Below, one piece after another: positions 11,801-23,800 of a DNA stretch of 64,000 nucleotides. Origin of the DNA: Cyanoderma ruficeps (lineage: Eukaryota; Chordata; Aves; Passeriformes; Timaliidae); NCBI GenBank assembly GCA_008694505.1, contig VZDJ01000061.1, forward strand, positions 290,346 to 354,345, written 5' to 3'. Under the pieces are notes generated by a model. The model searched no databases. It saw nothing but the letters and a program-made list of their open reading frames with translations, and was not told the origin of the DNA. The number at the start of each line of letters is the position of its first letter. Position 1 is the first letter of the stretch. Made by a program: the position numbers and the translations under genes.

Positions 11801-14800
11801 AAGAGCCGCTGGCTAGGATGGAGCGGTTTTGCTCACGGAGCTCAGCGTGGATTTCCCAAAAGCTGATGTAAATTAGGGACTTTTGAGCCTCTCCAGTCTG
11901 TGGGGTTTTGCTGTTAAATGGGTGAGAGCAGGGCTGGGTCCTGCTGGGCTGTGTCAGCTCACTGTTTCTAGCACAAGGGGAAGTGGCCCGTGCTCTGTTC
12001 CAGGTGTGTGTCTCAGCCATTGTGTTCATGATCCATTCATCACTTCTTCAGAGTTGCTTTTAGTCCCAATCACCTCCAGAAATGCAGTAACCACCCTGAA
12101 GTGTTTCAGTTTCACTTTATCATATTTATTCCTTCAAATTACTTCAGGCCTGAGCTCAGTGCTACTCTCAGAGATGTAGGTAGTGAGGCATAGTTTATTT
12201 TTAGAAAAGAATGAGTCATCTCTTAGATGTGTCTTGTCTCTTTTTGCATTGTTGAAAAGTAAATTCAAGGAACTGGGACCTGCTGGCTCTGGAGCCCATG
12301 TGGGTAGGTGATGCTGCCCCAGGAGTGACCAGAAACTGAGCAGAACTTCCTTTTGAACTGCTGAACTGCAGTGGCAGAGCCTTTGAGTGCAGCAGCTTAC
12401 TGAGCTTTGCTTTGCAGGTGGTTTTGTTGGGGAACAACTGCTCTGAAACCTGCAAAGGGAAATGCACATGTGTCCTTTCACCCTGAACTATTTCCAATTT
12501 TCAGCTCTGCTCCTGGGCAAAGATTAACGGGAGGGGAAGACTGTTGCTATGTGGATTAAATCAGTTGTGCGTGGGGGGTTTGAAACTCGGAGCTTTGCAA
12601 AAACCGTGGTCTTTGTTTTGCTTCTCACATGGTTGTCTTGAACCTCTCCAGTGTTCGAAGGCTTCTTGTTACTGAACTGGAGCTTGTCCTTGCAGCAAAC
12701 AGTTCTGGCACGAGGTGTGACCTTGGCAGAGGAATTATCTCCAAAGCTATTGCAACTGCTTCCTTATCCTTGTGCAGTATGTTTGAGGCCTGGTAGTGAG
12801 CCACTCCTTAACTTCAGAATCCAGGAGCTTGGCCTCCGACGTACCCAACTTGCTTATCTGTGTGTTTGTGGATATGAGCTGGATTGATGGCTTTCACCTT
12901 TTAAAGTCCAGCAAATTGCAGCAGTGAAGTGGAGCATCGTGCAGTGGCTGGAGGAACCGTTTGAGCTGCCTGAGGGGTGTTGGGATACCTTGGGGGAAGA
13001 ATTTTTGCAGAAGGGTAGTTTTATTCGCTACCCTGTAACTATAGTTATTATTTCAGTATGTGGAAGGAGCAAAAGCCATATTTTTCCTCCACGCTGCTGC
13101 TGGATTGTTGAATTCCTCACCCAAATGCCTTCGAGTAGCTTTGGGAGAGGGGCCTCGAAGGACTCTATCTTATGCTGTGGGGATGAGTGTTTCTCTGTCA
13201 GGTGCCAGCTTGGAGTCTTGCAGTTCTGTCTCATTGGTAACCCTCTCGCTCTAATTATGGTCCTTGTTGCCCAGACCCAAAGTGAGAAGATCCTGTTCTC
13301 TCCCCAGCAGGCTGGGATGGTGTGTAAGTTTGTCTCGGCAATTCAAAACCTTTAATCTCTTGGGTTACAAGTTTAAGGAAATCATTAGTGTCTGTTGTTG
13401 TGTGTAAGATTCCTGGGGGAATGGGGTAGGACTCGGGTAAGTTCAGGAGGAATCCTGGCACAGCACAGGTGATGCTTGGTTAGTATAGATGTCACTAATT
13501 CCGTGAAGTTATGCAGTTTCTTCTCCTTGACATATGTTTTTTTACCTTCCTTTCTAGGAAGGGGTCTGGAGGAGGGAAAATTTCCCTTTCTGGTGAAAGG
13601 GGACTGGAGCATTATGACAGTCAAGTCTTTAAAAGCTTATGAGTTCCCAGAGCCCTTGCCGAGTAGCCGCTGCCTCCGCTGATGTTGTCGGATGTCAATA
13701 AAGAGAGGTTGAAGGCAACACTTCTAATGGAGGTAGAAACGAAATACTTGGAAAATACCAAGGATTTTCCTGTTTTCATTAATAAAAAAATCACATAGGT
13801 GCTTAATAGCTGGGTAGACACTTGAGATGTGGAACTCTAGAGACAATCACTAAATTCACCTGTATTTTCTGGCTTGAATTCTGAGGTTTCTCTGGCTCGC
13901 TCTCACTAACCAAAGCGTTCTGATCTCTTCAGCAGGTAACATCGAAAGGTGCTGGCTTGAACCCCAACGCTAAAGTGTGGCAAGAAGTGCCCCAGGGCAG
14001 TGCTGAGGCCGTGCCCCCCACCAATGGCACAGAGCACACGTGGCAGGAGACAGCAGCAGCCCAGGGGACTCCAGCTGAGGGTGAGGCTTTGGGACAGGGG
14101 TCATGATCTGGCCTTTCCTGGGGGACACTCGGGGACTTCAGCTGTGAGGAGCGACCTCAGGCTCTTGTCCTTGAGGGTGTCAGTGCTGAGGGAGCAATGT
14201 GTATGAAAAGAAGATGAGAAAGCAGTGAGTGGTTTAGAAGGGTGGTGGGTCTCTGCAGTGGGGTTTGGTTCAGGGAGGTCTGAGCTCTGCTGGAGCAGGA
14301 TTTGAGGGGCCTGGTGATGACCTTGTAACGCGCTAAGAGGGGAGCAGGGTGCTGCATGTGTAGAAATGGATTCATGACATTGCTGCACTTGAGCATCCAC
14401 TGGACCCTGTGAACTGTAAAATAAGATCTGAGGGCCACCTGCAATCCTGGAGCACCGAGGTGCTGCCGAGAACTGTCAGGAGCTTTTGCTCTGGAGCAGA
14501 CCCTGTGCAGAATCCATGGTTAACTCCTTTCCGTTCAGGCTGTTCCACTGCATCCCATCCCCATCCTTTTATCACAGGGGCAATGTCCAGAGCAAGGATT
14601 CATCTGGTTTCACTTGTTTGGCTCAGACTTGATCCGAGGTGTAGCTGAGGTGACTCAAAGCATGGCAGAGGATGCAGAAGATCCCCTGCAAAATGGTTTA
14701 GTAAAAGTTAGGGATAAAGGAGGGAACATTCAGCATGTGTGACTTTGTCAAAGGTTTCTGGTAAGTCAGCAGAAGTGAGGAGAGAGCGCTGGGTTTGTGC

Positions 14801-17800
14801 TTTGCCTGACAGAAACTCATTTGTCTCTTCATAACAAAGTGAAGCAATTGAGGCAGTGTAAGCAATTTTCATACCTTGTTTTTAGGAACCTCGCTGAAAT
14901 ATTTTAAATTTCATGTGGAAAGGCTGGTTTTTAGATTCTCTGCTGCTTTGGGGATCAATTTCAGGATCCTTTATTTACTTTTATTTACTTTTCCCTGAGA
15001 GCCTAGTGCAAACCAGATCTTACTGAAATTGGAGAGGTGTAAGTTGCATCCAACACAAAGTCTAAGAAATAGAGGCTAAGGTTAGACCCTCTCAGGTACA
15101 GCTTTCTTGACTATTTGTTTGAGTGTTGGTAGCCAGAATTTCTCAAATGGGAAATACGCTGAAGCTGACGGGAGTTTTCCTGCTGTTGGTGTGTTCCTTT
15201 GCCAGGTAACATAGAAATCTCAGAGGACAGCTGCAAGCAGTATGAAGTGATGTATTCCCCATCCTGTGAAGCCACAAGGAATGGCACAGGAGTCGATGAG
15301 GCATCAGCAAATGGAATTGTCCTGGCGACTGAGGATCTGGGATACCAAATCTATGAAGTGTCTGGTGAGTGTTGAAGTTCAAATGCTGCTGTCTGTGTCT
15401 GTAACCCCCCCGGAGCTGCTCTACGTGTGGTGTGACCAAGGTGGAGCCCTGACATGTCCATGTGTATCCAAGAAGCTCCTGTGTGGCTTCAACAAGCAGC
15501 CAAAAAGTGGGATCAGAGTCATTTTAAGAGCCTGTGGTCCGGGGGGTCTTGAAGCATCTCGGATGAGCTTTTCCTCTTGGTCCTACCCAGAGGGGATTCA
15601 TTCTTGTATTCTGCAATGAGATGTGTCCTTGCCTGGTCTTGTTGGCATGGAGGTGGGAGCTGATGGTGGATGTGGTCCCTTTCAGGTGATGGCAGCTCCA
15701 CTGTGTCCACAGAAGACATTAGAGAGTGTTTGAGAAAACAACTTGAGTTCTGCTTCTCACGGTAGGTGCAGTTAACTCGCCTTGGTATAAAACCTTTATT
15801 ACTATAAAATCCTTGGCAAATATCCCTTTTCGTGGCTTGATACGTACCAGCATCTTGATAAAACCACAAAGCAGTATTTGCTGCTGTGCTGTAGAAGCCC
15901 AGTGGCACTTTCCAGCTGTTTCAGTCCTGTCTGTGTCCTTGGATGAGGATGACTTCTGTGCTCCACAGTCATAAGACGTTGAGATCATTTACTGTGTGGC
16001 ACCAGAAGTCTTTTTGGCAGATCCTTTTTGCAGACCAACGTGTAGGGCACTGGAATTTCATGAAGTTTTAGAAATTATCTTACCCTGCTTTGTATTGATT
16101 TGCTGGTATTTGTTCTAGGAAGGAAAATCTGAGGGTGTTTGGTTGTGAATGGTAATGGTGAATATTTATTTAAGCCTGCAGTTATCCTCTTGTTTTAATT
16201 TTCTCTAAGTCAGGTTCAGGATCTTTATTGAGTAATAATTTTATGTCTTTTTAGAGAGAATCTTTCAAAGGATCTCTACTTGATGTCTCAGATGGACAGT
16301 GATCAGTTTGTTCCAATATGGACAATTGCCAACATGGAAGGGATTAAGAAGCTGACAACAGATATGGACCTTATTCTTGAAGTTTTGAGATGTAAGTCTG
16401 GGCCTTTGGTGTCTGTATCAGTAGCACAAAGAATCCTTCCATGCTTCAGAGGGATGTTGTAGTCTCTGGGCTGGTCATGGTTTGTTGTTCTGGTAAATGG
16501 TGACAGGAACTTTACTGAGTGAGGAGGCTCTTCCAAACTCCTGAATTCTCATTCTTTGTTCCAAGTTCCATGAGACAGTTTGCTACTGTTGAGATGTGCA
16601 CAGTGTCCGAATTTTATCCTTTATTTTCAGCTTCTCCTATGGTACAAGTGGATGAGAGGGGGGAGAAAGTCAGACCAAACCACAAACGATGTATTATCAT
16701 TCTCCGTGAGATCCCTGAGACAACACCTATAGAGGTAAGTAAAGAAACAGGAAAAATATAACTCTGTTACTGGTTTTGGGAGGTGTCTTCAACAGCGCTT
16801 CAAACAGCACCAGGAAAAGGTCACCTGGTGTTTAATTGGATTAAACGTGGATATTTTTCTCCTAGACCACATCAATAACATTTTTCCGCCTGGGTGCATT
16901 GTCAAAATAGCCAAAACAAAAACTCACTGCCATTGTCCCTTCCCATTATTAACTACTATATTTAAACCTTCTTAAGTAAACTTTTTTTCCACCAAAGTTG
17001 AGCTAGCTTGGCTTTTCTGGAAGGAAGTTTGAACTGGTTTCTTTTCAGATCCAAAAATAAATCAGTCCAGGGCATAGCTTGGAATTCAGGCTGAATATTT
17101 GTCACAGCAGTAACTTCACTTGAAGTCAGACGGTTGTTTTGGCAGCAAGAAATGTTACTAAACATTTCTCATTCATTGAGCCCCAGCATGAGCTGAGCTC
17201 ATTATACCCGAGGAGGGAGGATAATAAGATTCCTCCTGATACTTGGTGAACAGAATGATTTAGTTCTTTGTTTTTTAAAGTTGTAACACAGGGTGTTTGT
17301 CTACCAGAATTTTTGAGGAGATCTTCTAATGCAAACACTGAGCAGCTGCTTGTCCCTCTCTTTACAATCTGATTATTGCAAAACTGTCAGGTTGCCCTGA
17401 CTTAGAAATATTTCATGGAATTATTGTCTCGATGACTCTGCTGATCTAAAGCCGCACTTTTCCTACCCGTTTCATATGAAAATATCACCAGATCTACACA
17501 TTGTTTTTCTTACCAGCTGGATCTGCTCTGTTTTATCTTGGAAGCCCAGGAGGCTGAATTAGGATTTGTGGGTTAAGAAGCAGGTAGAGGGTAATTTGGT
17601 CGGGGGAATAAAAACATCCCTGGTCACAGGAGAGCAGCAGCTGAGGAGCATAAACTTGAGTCAGTTGAGTGTTCACTGTACAAGGGCCCCTGAACTTCTC
17701 TCCCCAGGAGGTGAAGGCTCTGTTCAAGAATGAGAACTGCCCCAAGGTGATAAGCTGTGAGTTTGCTCACAACAACAACTGGTACGTTACATTCCAGTCC

Positions 17801-20800
17801 GACACAGACGCGCAACAGGTAAGGCTGCCTTCCTCTGACACCCCAGCTTCACTCCTTCCCCTGCTCAAGGAAAGTGCACACGTGTTTCCTGTAGCTGAAA
17901 GAAATATTTACTGATCCCCTTTTTGTTGTTTTAAGAGATTACCGGCAGATTCTGGTTAATAAGACCAAAGTTGAGAGATTGTGGGGTTTTAATTCCTCTG
18001 CCTGGCTTTTGCCTCAGGGCTCACTGGCCATGACTGGCACTAGAATCCTGAATTTGAAGTGTTAATGGATTTAGCTGGGCTGACAGGGAAGCACATGACT
18101 GCACGTGTCTGTTAAATCATGGAACATCCTTTGGGAAGTACAACTTCATCGAGATATTCTAATGTTGATCTTTTTTTGTATCCACAGGCGTTCAAATACT
18201 TAAGGGAAGAAGTGAAAACCTTTCAGGGCAAGCCAGTAATGGTGAGGCTGCTTTAGCTGCTGTTTCTGTTGGGGTGGAATTGTGTTGTTTCTGTTTGGAT
18301 GATGGTGGAGCAAGGATTCAGCAGTGGGATAGTCCATAACTGGCTCTGGAGGCTGGAAACGTGAACGAGGTCATGGGGAGCTCTGACAAATTACAGTTCA
18401 GTGGCTGCTGGTTACTCACAGCACTGCTTCCCTGGGGAGGTGAAATACATTCCTGTGCTGACTTCCCTTCTCCACTTGCCCCAGAATCTGGGTTTGCAGA
18501 GCTTAGGAGGGGGATTTCTGCCACTGTGAGTCTTGAGTTGGCTGCTGCACAAAGCAGCTGGAGCAAAGTGCATGTACTGTGAGAGGAGCTGCCGTGGTTG
18601 GAGTCTGGACAGTTCCTGCTGTAGAAAGCAGCATTCTTCTTCAGTTTTACAGTTCACCCAGCTAAAGCAACGTGTGTCCTTCCCCTTATCATTCTGTGGT
18701 AATAAGAGCTGAACCGATTTCATCAGTTTTTATTCATAAGCAGTAATTAACCTTCACATCCCTCCAGCAAGCAAGAAAGATTCCACATTCCCTTTTTCTC
18801 CCAGCTAACTCCTGGTGTGATTTGCTGTGTCTTGCAGGCCAGGATAAAAGCCATCAACACGTTTTTTGCTAAGAATGGTTACCGGGTCGTGGATTCCAGC
18901 GTGTATCCCCAGCCCGTGCAGACCCAAGCCCAGTTTGCCTCCCCCCTGTTTATGCAGCCTGTATATAGCCCTCAGCAGTACTCAATCTACAGCATCGTGC
19001 CTCAGACGTGGTCTCCCAATCCTGCACCTTACTTTGAGACACCACTGGTGAGTAACAGCTGGGGAGGAGGGGGGCAGGAGCCCAGCTCATCAGGGAGAGT
19101 TTGGTTAATAATCACTAGGGTGAGTGGGTGTTCCAAGTTTCTTGGTCAGATCCTTCTGTTTTTATGACACTGATGTCATGGCTCTGATAAAGCAACGCTG
19201 TCAGAGGAGCTGCCAGTCTCACCATTGGCTGCCACGCGTTTCAAGGAATTTTGGTGTGAAATTCTATTATCCTGCAGCTTGTGATACTGGAAGAGCCTTT
19301 CCAGGAATGGGGGAACTCTGCTAAAGCAGATGCAGACTGAACCTGTGGGGATTTGGCTGGAGTAGTGAGTTCACAGCACAGTAGATGCTGTAGCCCAGTG
19401 TGAAATTACAGCCATGAGTAACTGCTGAAGCTGGTCATTTATCTGCAGACATTTTCTTTGTAGCTCAGCCACTGAGACTGTTGTGTCTGTTGCAGGCCCC
19501 GTTTCCCAATGGTGGATTTGTGAATGGCTTTAATACACCAGGATCATATAAAACAAATGCTGCTTCTCTGAGTATAGGTCGCCCATTCCACAGGAATCGG
19601 TAAGAGAATTCTGTTTGCTCCTGCAAAACTTGCAGTACTGAGACCCTCAAGTGTTCCTTGCATGTCACAACCCGTGTTTTCTAATGGGACCACATTTTTT
19701 TTTTAAAATCAAATGTGTGATGCTTTTCAACTTAATTTATAAAAATAAAGTAGAAGGTGGCAGCTTAAGATCCTAAAATAATGGACAGAGTGGTGGAGAG
19801 AGGAAAGGTAACTGCTTTAAAAGCCTCAGAGGAATTTTTGCAGACAAACAAATAACTTCCTCCTAAGGTCATACTTGTAATTATGTTTGTTATACGCAGA
19901 TTATAAACTCCTGCAGCACAACATAAGCCTTTCCTGCTGGGATCAGGCTCGTGGAGCTGCTAATTCCTGCAGTGGGAGTTGCTTGTCCTGACTGCTGCAT
20001 CCAACTGCTCGATGCTGGGGCTGTTCCTGTAATTTATTTGCTTTATCCCCATCTTTCCTGTAAGGAGAGCTGTAAACACTTAGATATAAACAACTGGGGA
20101 GGAGGAAACGCTTTGTATTGGTGGAGCAATTGCTCTGGGAATACAATGGAGTAGTAACCCATGTGTGGGGGTAGGAGTTGTTTGTGTGCAGCACAGGGCT
20201 GGGATCATGGGAATTGCTGGTGGTATTGTTGGAGAAATGAGTCGACAGCTGAGTGGGTTTGCGGTGCAGTTCAGGTCTGTGGCTCTTGGCAGAAAGGGAA
20301 CTTCAGGCTTTGGTCTGTGGTGACTCAGCAGTCTTAACACAGACTGGAACTGGGATCGTGACTTTGCCTGGAAGATGGAGCAGCTGCTCCAATTGCAGCT
20401 GCTCAGCTCCCCCCTCACATCTTGGCAAAGGTGGTTTGGCTTTTTTTTTTTATTTTATTTTAAATTGTGTACAATCTTAAAGCCTGTAAAGCTCTCAGGT
20501 GTGTGGACCCTCATGGAAGTACGGATGCTGCAACTGTGCAAGAGCTGCGTTTATCCAAGTCCTAGCACCTTGAACTGCCTCCTTGTACAGCACATCTGCA
20601 CAACCCTAAGCTCTTAAAATCCTGGTTGTGTAAAGACTTCAATGTGTAAAATTTGGGTGCTTGAAGTTGCAGCTTTAGGGTGAGTGTGTGCAGGTGCTGC
20701 TGGCCCAGTGATGATCCAGTATCGCGCTAAGAGAGAACAGGTCACAGTTGGAGGCTGGGCAGCCTGTGCTCCCTGCTTGTCCTTCCTCCTGCTCCTCCTT

Positions 20801-23800
20801 CCTTCCTTCTGCTCTCACACCATTTCTCCTTCTCTCTGCTCTTTTTTTCCCCCTCCTTTATCTTTCCTTGTCTTTTCTGCTTTGCTCTTCTGCCCAGACA
20901 AGGCTGTGGCCTTCTCGATGACGGGTAAGATTATGAGATCTGAGGGCTGAGCAGTGACTTGAGGAAACTCCATTTTCAGAACAACTTGGACAAAATGGAA
21001 GAATTAAGTTGACTTTGCTCCACCTCCTCCCTATGGTTTTTGCTGATGGGAAACTTAAGCTTTATTGAGCCCTTAAAACTGGTTCTTGATACGTCTTGAA
21101 GCTGGGAAGTGTGAATTCATCTCTGTTCACCAAATTTCCTCTTGAACTGCAGAAAGCTTGTTTGGAGAGTTCATCTAGCTGCTGCTTTTGGGTTTCTGTC
21201 CTGGCCTACTAAACCTGATCTGGTTTGTGGTACAGACAGTTAATAGTTAAGTGCTGGAGTTTTCTCTGTAACTAAACATTTGTTTAAGCCACTTGTATTT
21301 ATTTTGTCCTGATTTATTGCGACATCCTTGTGGGAAAGGGAGATGGAGGAATCATACTTTGGCTGGCACTAGGAGAGTTTCTCTGATTTCATGGAATGTT
21401 ATAATGAGTGTGCAAAATCCTCCTGCTGTCCTTAAATTAGGAGATGTGCAGAGTTTACCAAAGGAGGGAGAATTTAAGGTTCTTTTTTTTTGATCAGTAC
21501 TGCATAGAAAACCATTGAGCAGCAAAAGTAGAAAATAGTTGAAGACACCTAAATGCTGCTCCAGAAAACTATTGCATATTGTGCTGGATCTGAGGTTTTC
21601 TGGAGAATTGTGCATTTAAGACCCTGAGCCTGAACTTGCAACAGCACTGAGTGTGCAGAGCTGTCTGTGCTCAGAGGAACCACGGCTTTAATGCTGAATA
21701 ATGGATAACAGGGCGAAACGTTTGGGGGTTGGGATCTGCAGAGTCAGTGCTGGGGTTTTGGGAATGGAGCAGCCAGGCTGAGCCTGGCTGTGCGTGGTAG
21801 GGCTCAACTGCCACACCTGCCGCATCCACTCACTCCTGGCCTTGTGTCTCAGTTCAGTTTTTTTTGCCTGTGCTCAGATCAGTCTGTTCTTGGCCTTGGC
21901 TTATTTCTCCAGCTCCATTTCCAATGCCCTGTGCCAGTGCTGCAGGCCCAGACAGAGGAAGAATTCTTTGGGTTCTTCTGGCTCTTCTGTGACCCCTGAG
22001 AGTTCTTGTAGTTGTCTGAGGTTGGGTATATCTCCTTCCCCTCCTGGGTATCTTTCAGGCAGCGATCTCAAACAGGAGTTGTGGTGCTTGCTGGCCTGCT
22101 TTTCTTGTCAGCTGCTGGTGGTGGCTGTGGCGTGGGTCCTCAGCACGGGGATCCCACAGCTCCTGCTCTGTCTCCGCAGGGTGAAGCCCCATTTCCGCTC
22201 ATCCAGCAGCTCTGAGCACCCCGAGGGGCCGCCCGGCGCCGGGGCCCTGCCCATGGGGGACCTGAGCAGAACCAGCTCAAGGAATTTTGTCATGGAGAGA
22301 CACAACAGCTCATTAACTGGGCACCAAGACCAAGGATATTCCCAGAAGGATTCTGCCACGGCACCGCTGGAGCAGAACGGCGATTACGGCGTCGGCAGGG
22401 GCAGGTAAAGGGCTGTGTCCCGTGTTTGCTGTCACACAGCAGCTGGGACTGGGCTCCTGTGAGCCAAAGATATCAACCATCAGCATAAAATACATTTCTG
22501 TAAGGAGCAGCCGCAAGAAAACTGAGAGAAAAGAGAAAAGTGATGCTTAAGTAAATCAGGAGCAGTAAATGCTGACCTGGGCGCAGGAGTGGTTTCAGCT
22601 TCACTCTCCAGCTGGTAGTTACTCTGACAAACAGCTGTCAGTAAGACAGTGAGGTGTCTTTATTTTAAAGGAACTGATTTGTCCCCAGAATTAAAACATG
22701 TACTGACTGGTGTTGTTGTCTTTAAAGGAGGAATGTGTTCAGAGGTCGGAGGAGACGGGAGGACGACCGAGTTTCGGTAAGTTCTGCTTCCTTTTTGCAG
22801 GGAACACAAAGTGCAGTGTTGGCTTTCCAGTTATCAAAGGAGTGGCAGAGTCCTTAAATCCTCAGATTACATTGGGGGTTTATAGTTTTTCTAGGAAGTT
22901 GCCTCACAGTTGCTCAGGGCTTTCACTGCTTGGTGTGTCAACTCCAGTAATTTGTATTTTCCTTCTCCAGAGACCTCAGCCTTCAGCAGAAACAAAGACT
23001 CAGACACCAAAGTTTGACTTGCTTGCATCCAATTTCCCACCTTTGCCTGGCAGCACAGCAAAAATTCTGGGAGAGCCTGTGCTGGAGAGCAGGATGTCTG
23101 ACATTGTTAAAGGAGTCTGCAAAGAGAAGGTGCCTGATGTTGTCTCTGTGCACACAAGGGTGTGTCTGGGTGCTGTGACTCCCTTTTCCCTATTAAAGGG
23201 TTGGTTTGTTAGAGCCACATATTCCAGTGCTTTAATCCCAGACTTCATACTGGTTTGTTCACAGAATAGTGCACTTTCCTGGGGGGTTTTGGGAATGCAG
23301 CTTGGGCTCATGCAGTTAAGCTGTTGCAAGCTCAGTGATGTTTAGGAATAAAACAGGCAAAGGAGGAGTGTTGGCTGTTGGAGTAGGAACAGTTTGGTGG
23401 GGTGTGGGCAAGGGATCTTTCCAGATGACTTTGTTCTTTGAGCTGGTGGGACTAAGCACTGATACTCTGGGTGATCCAGCCTTAGTTTTGGTTTTGCCCA
23501 TATAGAGAGGTATTGCTCTAGAGGTGATGGTCCAAAAGAAGTAAAATTCCTATCAGGACTTGAGCAGCCTTTGGGACTACCCCACTTCTCAGGTGTCTTG
23601 CACTGCCATGTTGTGGAGAAATTTTGAGAATTGTTCTGTATTTTGCAACTTTTGCTCTGTCTTTGCAGGAAAGCAAAGACTCCCTGTCCCCCTGCCCGGC
23701 TCCTGCTCCTGAGGAACAAACTCCCAGCGCTGCCCAACCGCCCGTGCCCAGCGTGAGCTCCCCGAGCCAGACTGAGCCCGTGGTGCTGAGGTATGCACAG

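Noticed and set aside
20706..20800. Possible C/D-box snoRNA starting at GTGATGA in LARP4 intron 10
   Set aside because: No D box (CTGA) with a terminal stem was found at the expected distance.
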